NCBI RefSeq assembly: GCF_014203535.1
Contig: NZ_JACHJI010000002.1
Location: 124,001 to 188,000 of the forward strand
Source of the DNA: Streptomyces griseomycini
GTDB lineage: Bacteria > Actinomycetota > Actinomycetes > Streptomycetales > Streptomycetaceae
Direction of reading: 5' to 3'
DNA: 64,000 nt
Numbering within the stretch: position 1 is the first letter of the stretch; each line of letters opens with the position of its first letter. The translations under genes and the position numbers were made by a program. This document shows positions 28,694 to 36,133 of this stretch, in pieces. The notes beneath the pieces are model-generated. The model did not search any database and had not been told where the DNA came from. It worked only from the letters and a program-made list of their open reading frames with translations.

Positions 28694-29278
28694 TCAGCGC
28701 CTCCTGCTGTACGTCCGCACCACCGCGCCGTTGCCGAAGCCGCGCACCGACTCCAGTGCGAACTGCGTCACCGAGAAGGCGGAGGTGAACATCGGCATGC
28801 CGGTGCCCAGCACGATGGGGTACGTCTTGATGATCAGCTCGTCGATCTCGTCCACCAGCTCTCCGGCGAGCCGGGCACCGCCGCACAGGTAGACGTCGAA
28901 CGCGCTGTCCTCGGCCTTCAGCGCGCGGACCCGGCCGACCAGGTCCTCCGCGATGATCTCGACGTTCGGGTCGGGCGACTCCTTCAGCGTGCGCGAGGCG
29001 ACGTACTCGCGCAGGTGGGCGTAGGGGCTGGTGACGCCCTCCTTGAGGGCCAGGTCGTAGCTGGCCCGCCCCTGGACGATCGTGTCGAACCTCTTGTTCG
29101 GCAGGTCGTCGATGCCGAGGGCCCGGCGGCCCTGGGTGGGGATGGTCTCCGGGTGTTCCGCCTTGAGGAAGTCGAGGAACTCCTCGTCGACGAAGGGGAA
29201 CATGGCCGACGCGTCGCCGTCCGGATCGCCGATGAAGCCGTCGATGGAACAGGCGATGAAGTAGGTGAGCTTTCGCAG
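28694..29278 (-). CDS. DHFR/RibD-C-family reductase with probable CTG start
   Basis: 194 residues. The conserved N-terminus LRKLTYFIACSIDGFIGDPD, the middle NKRFDTIVQGRASYDLALKEG and the C-terminal VYLCGGARLAGELVDEIDELI match the dihydrofolate-reductase-like RibD C-terminal family. Homologues begin M-R-K-L; here that first codon is CTG at 29278-29276, with AAAGAGG five bases upstream. The frame is open far upstream but those residues do not fit the family. The enzyme probably uses NADPH on an unknown pterin- or flavin-like substrate. Confidence 0.8.
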   Translation of the reverse strand: MRKLTYFIACSIDGFIGDPDGDASAMFPFVDEEFLDFLKAEHPETIPTQGRRALGIDDLPNKRFDTIVQGRASYDLALKEGVTSPYAHLREYVASRTLKESPDPNVEIIAEDLVGRVRALKAEDSAFDVYLCGGARLAGELVDEIDELIIKTYPIVLGTGMPMFTSAFSVTQFALESVRGFGNGAVVRTYSRRR

Positions 29279-29310
29279 AACGACCTCTTTCCGTGGGTAC
29301 TCCCTCGCGA

Positions 29311-29359
29311 ACAACTCCAGTTGTAGTACTTCATCCGTAGCGACTGCAATGGATGAAGT
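29311..29359. promoter_or_regulatory. Two inverted repeats upstream of the DHFR-like gene
   Basis: ACAACTCCAGTTGT (29311-29324) is a perfect palindrome apart from its centre. ACTTCATCC (29328-29336) pairs with GGATGAAGT (29351-29359) across 14 bases. Both sit 33-80 bases upstream of the CTG start and may be operators. No adjacent regulator gene explains them. Confidence 0.55.
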
Positions 29360-29447
29360 GACGTCACCGATAAGCAGGAAGAGGGATTCCGCATGTCCTC
29401 TTCCCGGTCCGGGGTCCGTACGGTCCCGGTCGTCGCCGGACGGGCCG

Positions 29448-29840
29448 TCACCCCGGGGCCGTCCGTGGTCCGTCGCGGTGCGGCGGGGCGTCCGGGTGTG
29501 CCGGACCGCGAGCGCGAGGAAGAGACACACGGCCGCGGCGGGGACGGCGGGCACCGGCGGGCAGCGGCCCGTGCGGCAGCTGCGCCCACCACCGGGCCGC
29601 CTCCCGCTGCTCGCCCGCGCGTCGTACGGCGGCACGGATCCCCAGGACGGCGGCGGCCGGGGAGCCCGCGGCCATCACGGCTCCCGGCACCCACCACGCC
29701 GTGGCCACGAGCGGCGCCAGGGCGACCGCTCCGAGCGTGCCCCAGCCGGTCGGGCAGGCGATCGCCGCGGTACGGCGGGACAGCGGCCGGTCGGCTCCGG
29801 CACGCAGGTCGGCGAGGGGCAGCAGCTCACCGGTCGCCAT
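29448..29840 (-). pseudogene. Possible remnant of a small membrane protein gene
   Basis: The minus-strand frame reads MATGELLPLADLRAGADRPL, then two hydrophobic stretches (GTLGAVALAPLVATAWWV and AVMAAGSPAAAVLGI). A third hydrophobic stretch (VPAAAVCLFLALAV) lies in a different frame near 29500-29545, as if one base had been lost. Its 5' end abuts the IS481-like remnant, so it may have lost its own start. This could also be a short intact gene; support is modest. Confidence 0.35.
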
Positions 29841-30083
29841 CCGGTCGCGCCGGAGCGCACCGTGGCCATGGCCCTCGCGGCCCGCCGCTGCGGCCAGCCG
29901 TCGTCCACGACACACCGGGCCAGACGCAGCCTCCCGGTCGGCGTCAGCGGGGCATTACGGTGGGACACGAGGGCCTCCTGAGCTTCGGTGCAGACGTCGC
30001 GATCCACACCGAACCCGGAAGGCCCTCACCCGTTCAAGCACCCAGCACGCGTGTCACCAACGTCCCGGGACAACACACCTAGG
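29830..30083 (-). mobile_element. IS481-family insertion sequence remnant (transposase N-terminus and one end)
   Basis: From the GTG at 29968, preceded by CAGGAGG, the minus strand encodes RNAPLTPTGRLRLARCVVDD then GWPQRRAARA, the N-terminus of IS481/IS30-like transposases. The match ends after about 45 residues and the catalytic DDE core is missing. The outer end begins TGTGTTGTCCCGGGACG directly next to CCTAGG (30078-30083), which fits the NCTAGN target preference known for IS481. The other end was not found, so the element has suffered a large deletion. Confidence 0.6.
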
Positions 30084-30726
30084 GCCGAACGTCCCTGTCG
30101 GGGCCGCCTTCCGAGCCGGTGGTCCGGGGCTCGCGCCACATCGGCCACATGCGCGGGCCGTCGGGGAGGACCAGGGGTTCACCGGCCGGGGCGAAGCCGA
30201 GACGCTCGTACAGCCGGCGGCTCCGTTCGCTGCTCGCCTCGAGGTAGGCCGGCAGCCCCTCCCGGTCGCAACGGTCGAGGACCGAGCCGATCAGCGCGGT
30301 GCCGAGCCCCTCGCCCTGACGGCCGGGTGCGACGCCGATCATCCACAGGTACTCGTGGGCCCGTCCCGAGGGGTGGATGCCGGCCGTCAGCCGACCGATC
30401 AGCTCCACGCGCCCGTTCTCCGGGTCGACGGCCCGGCGCACCTGTGCCGGACCGTCGTCGTCCGCTCCGCCGTCGCCCTCGCCGTGGTCGTCCGCAGGTA
30501 CGGACATCCACAGCGCGCACGCCGATCCGTCCTCGGTGACGTCGATGCGCCCCTCGGCGAGCACGATCCCGGTGAACGCGGCCATGAGCCTGTGGTGTGT
30601 CGTACGGCGGTACTCCTCACCGGGGAAGACCCAGCCGCTCACCGGGTCGTCCTGGAACGCCTCGTCCAGGAGCCGGACGACCAGCTCCCGGTCCCCTTCC
30701 CCAGCCGTCCGGATCGCCACGCCCAT
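30079..30726 (-). CDS. GNAT-family N-acetyltransferase
   Basis: 215 residues. The N-terminal IRTAGEGDRELVVRLLDEAF, the acetyl-CoA loop IGVAPGRQGEGLGTALIGSVL (Q/RxxGxG/A) and YLEASSERSRRLYERLGFAP identify a GNAT fold. The substrate is unknown. AAGGGG precedes the ATG. The TAG stop codon at 30081-30079 lies inside the CCTAGG target of the IS481-like remnant, so the extreme C-terminus may have been altered by that insertion. It follows the encapsulin/prenyltransferase operon on the same strand but a hairpin separates them. Confidence 0.85.
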   Translation of the reverse strand: MGVAIRTAGEGDRELVVRLLDEAFQDDPVSGWVFPGEEYRRTTHHRLMAAFTGIVLAEGRIDVTEDGSACALWMSVPADDHGEGDGGADDDGPAQVRRAVDPENGRVELIGRLTAGIHPSGRAHEYLWMIGVAPGRQGEGLGTALIGSVLDRCDREGLPAYLEASSERSRRLYERLGFAPAGEPLVLPDGPRMWPMWREPRTTGSEGGPDRDVRP

Positions 30727-30858
30727 GTCCGCCCCTTCGCCTCAACCACCACTGTCCTTACGGGGGTTGAGCCTAACGGGGGGCTCCGCCGGCCGCTTCC
30801 CCGAAGCGGGCACAGGCACCGGAACCGGACCGGGCCGGGCGGAACCGCGGCATGCGGT

Positions 30859-30897
30859 GGCGGGCCCCGCACACCGTGGGGAAGTGCGGGACCCGCC
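30859..30897 (-). terminator. Terminator after the encapsulin cargo gene
   Basis: GGCGGGCCCCGCAC (30859-30872) pairs with GTGCGGGACCCGCC (30884-30897), 14 bp with one wobble, in the 300-base gap between the cargo gene stop (31029) and the GNAT gene start. It would end the encapsulin operon. Confidence 0.7.
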
Positions 30898-31028
30898 GGG
30901 CCGGAGCCACGGCGGCCGTGCGGGGTCAGGAGCCGCACGGTCCCGGTGGTTCCGGGGACGGGGCGACGGCCGCACGGGAACGGCCGGGGCACGTGCTCCG
31001 ATGCCCCCCGACCGTCCCCGGCCGACCG

Positions 31029-32150
31029 TCAGGTGCTGCGTCGCGTCACGAACTCGGCCAGGGCCAGCAGCCCGCCCGCCGCCTCCGGGTCGGGCACCGC
31101 GCGGGCCACTTCCTGCATCGCGCGGGCCATCCGGTCGGCCGCCTGGACCTGCGCCCAGTCACGGCCGCCCGCCCGTTCCACGGCCAGGGCGATCCGCTCC
31201 AGGTCCTCCTCCCGGTGCGCGGTCGCGTACAGGGAGGCGAGTTCGGCGGCCGCCGGGGTCCCCGAGGTGAGAGCGGCGACCACCGGCAGGGACTTCTTGC
31301 GGGCGGCCAGATCCGCTCCGGCCGCCTTGCCGGTGCGGCGGGGGTCGCCCCATATGCCGATCACGTCGTCGATGAGCTGGAAGGCCAGCCCCGCCTCGCG
31401 GCCGAACGCGTCCAGGGCCGCCACGTCCGCGTCCCCGGAACCCGCGTACAGCGCACCGATCGCGCAGGCGCATCCGAGCAGCGCACCGGTCTTGGCCTCG
31501 GCCATGGCGAGCGTCTCGGCGAGGGTGACCCCGCCGGGGTCGCGTCGCTCCATGGACGTGTCCGCGTGCTGCCCCGCGCACAGCTCGACGACACAGTCCG
31601 CGAGCCGGACCGCCGCGGCCGGAGCCGCCGGATGCGCGTCCTCGGCGAGCAGCCGCAGGGCGAGCGCCTGGAGGGTGTCCCCGGCGAGGATCGCGTCGGT
31701 GTCGCCGAACACCTTCCACGCCGTGGGCCGGTGGCGGCGGGTGGTGTCCCGGTCCATCACGTCGTCGTGCAACAGCGTGAAGTTGTGGACCAGTTCCACC
31801 GCGGCTGCCGCCCGTACGGCCGCCGTCCGGGCCTCGGGACCGCCCAGGGCGGAGGCCGCCGCGAGCACCAGCGCGGGGCGGATCGCTTTTCCCGAACCCC
31901 CTTCGGCCGGGGTTCCGTCCGCGTGTTCCCAGCCGAAGTGGTACAGCGCGATCCGGCGCATCGGGCCGGGCAGCGAGCCGAGGGCGGCCCGCAGCACGGG
32001 GTCGACCGCGGCCCGCGCCCGCTCCAGCAGTATCGCCGCCTCGTGCCCCTCGCCGGGGTGTTGCTCCGGCTCCGTCGTACGCGGTGCCGTGCGTGGCGTC
32101 GGGCACTCCGCCGTGGGCCCCGTTCTCGGCTCCGTCATGAACTCCGCCAT
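31029..32150 (-). CDS. Polyprenyl diphosphate synthase, predicted family 2 encapsulin cargo
   Basis: 373 residues. The first about 40 residues are disordered and rich in Pro, Thr and Glu (TEPRTGPTAECPTPRTAPRT), as expected for a family 2 encapsulin cargo-loading region. The rest is a trans-isoprenyl diphosphate synthase: first aspartate motif LLHDDVMDRD, followed by RRHRPTAW, and second motif LAFQLIDDVIGIWGD. The first motif has the short DDxxD form and a phenylalanine five residues before it, features of type I synthases making C15-C20 chains. It joins isopentenyl diphosphate units to an allylic primer. It lies 129 bases downstream of the shell gene on the same strand. Confidence 0.9.
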   Translation of the reverse strand: MAEFMTEPRTGPTAECPTPRTAPRTTEPEQHPGEGHEAAILLERARAAVDPVLRAALGSLPGPMRRIALYHFGWEHADGTPAEGGSGKAIRPALVLAAASALGGPEARTAAVRAAAAVELVHNFTLLHDDVMDRDTTRRHRPTAWKVFGDTDAILAGDTLQALALRLLAEDAHPAAPAAAVRLADCVVELCAGQHADTSMERRDPGGVTLAETLAMAEAKTGALLGCACAIGALYAGSGDADVAALDAFGREAGLAFQLIDDVIGIWGDPRRTGKAAGADLAARKKSLPVVAALTSGTPAAAELASLYATAHREEDLERIALAVERAGGRDWAQVQAADRMARAMQEVARAVPDPEAAGGLLALAEFVTRRST

Positions 32151-32279
32151 CGACTCACCCCCGTGGCCGGCTCGTGGAGCGGAGGGGCGGCGCTTCCTCC
32201 GCCGTCGGGCGCGTACTCCCGAGGTGTACCCGCCCGGACGGACGGGGACACGGCGGGCGCACCGAGAGCTCGCGGACGG

Positions 32280-33686
32280 TCACCGCCAGCGACCGATCTC
32301 GACGTTCTCCAGGACACCGAGCGCGTCCGGCACCAGGACCGCTGCCGAGTAGTAGGCCGTGACCAGGTACTTGATGATGGCTTGTTCGTTGATGCCCATG
32401 AACCGTACGGACAGACTCGGCTCGATCTCGTCGGGGATGCCCGTGGCCCGCAGCCCGATGACGCCCTGCTCCTCCTGGCCGGTGCGCAGGGCGATGATGG
32501 AGGTCGTCCGGGCCTCGGTCACCGGGATCTTGTTGCACGGGAAGATCGGCACGCCCCGCCACGTGGGGATGCGGTTGCCGCCCATGTCGATGGTCTCCGG
32601 AACCAGTCCCCGCTTGTTGAGCTCACGGCCGAACGCGGCGATCGCGCGCGGGTGGGCGAGCAGCAGCCGGGTTCCGCGGCGCCTGCTGAGCAGTTCGTCC
32701 ATGTCGTCGGGGCTCGGCACCCCGGCGTGCGGCTGGATCCGCTGGTCGTACTCGCAGTTGTGGAGCAGGCCGAAGTCACGGTTGTTGACGAGTTCGTGTT
32801 CCTGGCGCTCCTTCAGTGCCTCGACGGTCAGCCGGACCTGCTGCTCCGTCTGGTTCATGGGCTGGTTGTAGAGATCGGCCACGCGCGTGTGGATGCGCAG
32901 TACGGTCTGGGCGACGCTGAGTTCGTACTCGCGCGGCTTGGCCTCGTAGTCGACGAAGGTGTGCGGGATGTCCGGCTCCCCGCTGTGACCGGCCGCGAGG
33001 TCGATCTCCTTCTCTCCGTACCTGTTCGTACGCTGTCCGGGGATGGTGCGGATCCCCCGCAGGTGCTCGCGCAGACTCTCGGACCGCTCGGCGACCTGGG
33101 CGAAGGCCTCGCGGGGCAGGGCGAGCACGGTGCAGGCGGTGAGCGTGCGCGCCGTGTACTCCCAGATGGCTTCCTCGTCCAGCAGCACCTGATCGCCGAA
33201 GTAGGCACCGTCGGCGAGGACGCCGAGGGACTCGTCCTCGCCGTAGGGCCCGGTGCCGACCTTCTCCACCCTGCCGTGCGCCAGCAGGTACACCTCGTCG
33301 GCCGGACTGCCGAACGAGGCGATCACCTGGCCGGCCCCGACCTCCCGCTGCCGGCAGCGGGCGGCCAGCTCGGACAGCACCTCCGTGTCGTCGTACGACC
33401 GCAGGGCCGGCAGCTCGCCCAGTTCCGCGGGGATGACCTCGACGCGGTCACCGGTCTTCACGAACGTCATGCGACCGTCGCCCACGGCGTACGTCAGTCG
33501 CCGGTTGACGCGGTAGGTACCGCCCTGCACATCGACCCAGGGCAGCATGCGCAGCAGCCAGCGCGAGCTGATCTCCTGCATCTGCGGCACGGATTTGGTC
33601 GTGGTGGCCAGGTTCCGCGCGGCCGCCGTACCGAGGCTCTGCTGCTGCCTGGTCTGCTCCGTGCCGACCTCTTCGCCTACCGACAT
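32280..33686 (-). CDS. Family 2B encapsulin nanocompartment shell protein with cyclic-nucleotide-binding domain
   Basis: 468 residues. The N-terminus ([50 protein letters not shown]) and the C-terminal half ([18 protein letters not shown], then [16 protein letters not shown]) match the SrpI-like HK97-fold family 2 encapsulins. Between about residues 95 and 215 lies a Crp-type cyclic-nucleotide-binding domain ([40 protein letters not shown]). That insertion defines subfamily 2B. The protein should self-assemble into a closed shell enclosing its cargo, here the polyprenyl diphosphate synthase. GGAGGG precedes the ATG. Older annotations call such proteins Crp/Fnr regulators; no DNA-binding HTH is present. 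Confidence 0.93.
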   Translation of the reverse strand: MSVGEEVGTEQTRQQQSLGTAAARNLATTTKSVPQMQEISSRWLLRMLPWVDVQGGTYRVNRRLTYAVGDGRMTFVKTGDRVEVIPAELGELPALRSYDDTEVLSELAARCRQREVGAGQVIASFGSPADEVYLLAHGRVEKVGTGPYGEDESLGVLADGAYFGDQVLLDEEAIWEYTARTLTACTVLALPREAFAQVAERSESLREHLRGIRTIPGQRTNRYGEKEIDLAAGHSGEPDIPHTFVDYEAKPREYELSVAQTVLRIHTRVADLYNQPMNQTEQQVRLTVEALKERQEHELVNNRDFGLLHNCEYDQRIQPHAGVPSPDDMDELLSRRRGTRLLLAHPRAIAAFGRELNKRGLVPETIDMGGNRIPTWRGVPIFPCNKIPVTEARTTSIIALRTGQEEQGVIGLRATGIPDEIEPSLSVRFMGINEQAIIKYLVTAYYSAAVLVPDALGVLENVEIGRWR

Positions 33687-33770
33687 AGAGAATTGCCCTC
33701 CCCTTGGTGTGAGCCGCGTCCGCCTGTGCCGGACGCGGGCCTGCGCGATCAAGCGTTCCTCACCCACCGT

Positions 33771-33790
33771 GTTCGCACCATTACCCGAAC
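33771..33790. promoter_or_regulatory. GTTCG-N10-CGAAC palindrome upstream of the encapsulin gene
   Basis: GTTCG (33771-33775) and CGAAC (33786-33790) form a palindrome 85 bases upstream of the shell gene start in the 293-base divergent gap to the amidase gene. It has the spacing of a dimeric operator. Apart from it the gap holds only promoter-like sequence and no gene. Confidence 0.45.
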
Positions 33791-33979
33791 GAGCGGGAAT
33801 GGATCTTGGGTGGTCTGGGCAGACATGGAGGTCATCCGACGGCACTCCACCGGAAGGGGATTGTCCGGATCGGCTCGCACAGGACTCCGAACGAGTAGTT
33901 GAGCGCCCTCCTTTCAGGTATAGGCCCGGTAGCAGGCGGTTGCGACCGGCGGCCGCCACCCGGCACGAAGGAGGCGGTC

Positions 33980-34570
33980 ATGGCCCCACCCATGTCCGCA
34001 AGCGCGTTCCTGCGCGTTCTGAAGGCGGAGGGACTCACGGTCGTCGAGGTCGGCGACTGGCGCGACCACAACCGCAACCACAAGGGCCCGTGGGGTCCGG
34101 TCCACGGCGTGATGATCCACCACACGGTGACCAAGGGCAGCGCCCGGACCGTGGAGATCTGCCGCAAGGGCTACGCGGGTCTGCCGGGGCCCTTGTGCCA
34201 CGGCGTCATCACCAAGGACGGCCGGGTCCACCTCGTCGGCTACGGCCGGGCCAACCACGCGGGTCTCGGCGACGACGAGGTGCTGCGCGCGGTGATCGCC
34301 GAGAAGCGGCTGCCGAAGGACAACGAACAGAACACCGACGGCAACCGGCACTTCTACGGCTTCGAGTGCGAGAACCTGGGCGACGGCGAGGACCCCTGGC
34401 CGGCCGCGCAACTGGAGGCCATCGAGAGGGCCGCGGCCGCGGTGTGCCGCCACCACGGCTGGAACGAGCGGTCGGTGATCGGCCACAAGGAGTGGCAGCC
34501 GGGGAAGGTGGATCCGCGCGGGTTCACGATGAGTTCGATGAGGAACCGGATCCGCGACCGCCTGAAGTGA
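33980..34570 (+). CDS. N-acetylmuramoyl-L-alanine amidase (amidase_2 type)
   Basis: 196 residues of the amidase_2/PGRP fold. Zinc ligands are visible in HGVMIHHTVTKG, YGRANHAGLGDD and SVIGHKEWQPGKVDP. It cleaves the bond between N-acetylmuramic acid and L-alanine in peptidoglycan. There is no signal peptide, transmembrane helix or wall-binding domain, so it resembles phage endolysins or other lysis-released enzymes. No phage genes flank it. GGAGG precedes the ATG. Confidence 0.85.
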   Translation: MAPPMSASAFLRVLKAEGLTVVEVGDWRDHNRNHKGPWGPVHGVMIHHTVTKGSARTVEICRKGYAGLPGPLCHGVITKDGRVHLVGYGRANHAGLGDDEVLRAVIAEKRLPKDNEQNTDGNRHFYGFECENLGDGEDPWPAAQLEAIERAAAAVCRHHGWNERSVIGHKEWQPGKVDPRGFTMSSMRNRIRDRLK

Positions 34571-34706
34571 CCCGGTGGTGCGAGGGCGCACGCGGCCGGC
34601 CGGTGGCGACAACCCGTCGGAATCTGTCGCTCGGTCCCCTGGGGGCCGGTGGGACCCGCTCCTGGCGTGGTGGGCCGTACCCGTCAGCCCCGGAAGAGGT
34701 CCCGCC

Positions 34707-35154
34707 GTGCAGTACGTCGCCCCGATCGGCATCGGCGTCCTCATACGCCCTGCTGATGCCCCTCGTCCGCGAACCGCACCGGCGGCGCCTGAACGCCGTC
34801 ATGCTCGCCGGTGCGGGCGCCGCCCACCTCAGCGGCGGTGGTCTGGGCGGCTGGGAGTTCGCCTTCACGGCACTGGTCACCTGTGTCGCGTTCCGCGGCC
34901 TGGAGCCGTGGACGTTCATCGGTGTCGCCTGGCTGCCGCACACCGCGTGGGACGTCGTCCACCACCCCGAGGGCGACCCCATCGTCCCGTTCCTCCACAC
35001 CTCGTCCCCGGGCTGCGCGATCTGCGGCCCGGTGATCGCCCTGTGGTGCCTGCGGGGCGGGCCCTCCCTGCTCGGCCTCCTCCGCGGCCGCGGCCCCGAG
35101 CCCGTCCGCGATCGCGAGGCCGGCCAGCCGGCCGCCGGCCCGGGCACCGCCTGA
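34707..35154 (+). pseudogene. Frameshifted DUF6010-like membrane protein gene
   Basis: The GTG at 34707 has a good ribosome site (GGAAGAGG) and starts VQYVAPIGIGVLI, the beginning of a membrane helix. At about 34743 that frame leaves the family sequence. The expected continuation, YALLMPLVREPHRRR, then AVMLAGAGAAHLSGGGLGG and TFIGVAWLPHTAWDVVHHPEGDP, lies one frame over, consistent with a two-base deletion or one-base insertion. Downstream of the shift the frame is clean to 35154. A shortened protein from the in-frame ATG at 34756 is possible but would lack the first helix. Confidence 0.7.
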
Positions 35155-35187
35155 GCCCGTGCCCTCCCTCCGGGTGACAATGACCCC

Positions 35188-36114
35188 GTGACCAGTTCCG
35201 ACGACCCCGGCTCCGCCGCCCTCACGTCCCTCACCGACCTGCGCCCGGGGCTGCCCTCACCGGTGCAGGAGGTGACGGACGGGCGGTTCGCGCGGCGCGG
35301 GGTCCGGCTGCTGCTGAAGCGGGACGATCTGATCCACCCCGAGCTGGTCGGGAACAAGTGGCGCAAGCTGGCCCCGAACCTCGCGGCGGCGGCCGGACGG
35401 ACGGTGCTCACCTTCGGTGGCGCCTACTCCAACCACCTGCGGGCCACGGCCGCCGCCGGCCGGCTGCTCGGCCTGCGCACGGTCGGCGTGGTGCGCGGTC
35501 AGGAACTCGCCGGCCGCCCGCTCAATCCCTCGCTGGCCCGGTGCGTGTCCGACGGCATGCGGCTGCACTTCGTCGACCGGTCGGCGTACCGCCGCAAGAC
35601 CGAGCCGGAGACCCTCGCGGCCGTCCTGCGCGCGGCGGGTGCCGAGGACGCGTACGTCGTGCCCGAGGGGGGCAGCAACTCCCCCGCGGTGCGCGGCTGC
35701 CGGGCGCTCGGTGCGGAACTGACCGGCCGGGCCGACGTGGTCGCGGTGGCCTGCGGCACCGGCGGCACACTCGCCGGCCTGGCCGCCGGACTCGGCGCCG
35801 GCGGGCGCGCGCTGGGCGTTCCGGTGCTGAAGGGCGGCTTTCTGGCCGATGAGATACGGGCCCTGCAGAGCGCGGCGTTCGGTGGCCCGCGCGGCGACTG
35901 GAGCCTCGACGACCGCTTCCACTTCGGCGGCTACGCCCGTGTCACCGAGGAACTCGACGCGTTCGCCGAGGACTTCGAGCACCGGCACGGCGTACCCGTC
36001 GAACGTCTCTATGTCGCCAAGTTGCTCTATGCCCTTGTCGCCCTGGCGGAGGAGGGCGCCTTCCCCCGCGGGAGCACGGTCGCCGCCGTGGTCACCGGCC
36101 GTCCCTTCCCCTGA
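35188..36114 (+). CDS. PLP-dependent ACC deaminase / D-cysteine desulfhydrase family enzyme
   Basis: 308 residues of the tryptophan-synthase-beta PLP fold. The Schiff-base lysine is in ELVGNKWRKLAPNL, followed by the ligand loop TFGGAYSNHLRA, and the phosphate-binding CGTGGTLAGLAAGL. It may open 1-aminocyclopropane-1-carboxylate or desulfhydrate D-cysteine; the two cannot be separated by eye. GACAAT ends six bases before the GTG start and there is no clear ribosome site, suggesting a leaderless mRNA. It is convergent with the antiporter gene. Confidence 0.87.
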   Translation: MTSSDDPGSAALTSLTDLRPGLPSPVQEVTDGRFARRGVRLLLKRDDLIHPELVGNKWRKLAPNLAAAAGRTVLTFGGAYSNHLRATAAAGRLLGLRTVGVVRGQELAGRPLNPSLARCVSDGMRLHFVDRSAYRRKTEPETLAAVLRAAGAEDAYVVPEGGSNSPAVRGCRALGAELTGRADVVAVACGTGGTLAGLAAGLGAGGRALGVPVLKGGFLADEIRALQSAAFGGPRGDWSLDDRFHFGGYARVTEELDAFAEDFEHRHGVPVERLYVAKLLYALVALAEEGAFPRGSTVAAVVTGRPFP

Positions 36115-36133
36115 TCCGGCCCGGCCGGCCCGC

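Noticed and set aside
32280..33686. Crp/Fnr-type transcription factor
   Set aside because: A cyclic-nucleotide-binding domain is present but there is no C-terminal HTH, and both ends match family 2 encapsulin shells.
31029..33686. 2-methylisoborneol (2-MIB) locus
   Set aside because: The encapsulin partner is a polyprenyl diphosphate synthase; no 2-MIB cyclase or GPP methyltransferase is present.
33980..34570. Amidase gene as evidence of a prophage
   Set aside because: It lacks a signal peptide like an endolysin, but no holin, tail, integrase or attachment-site repeats are nearby.
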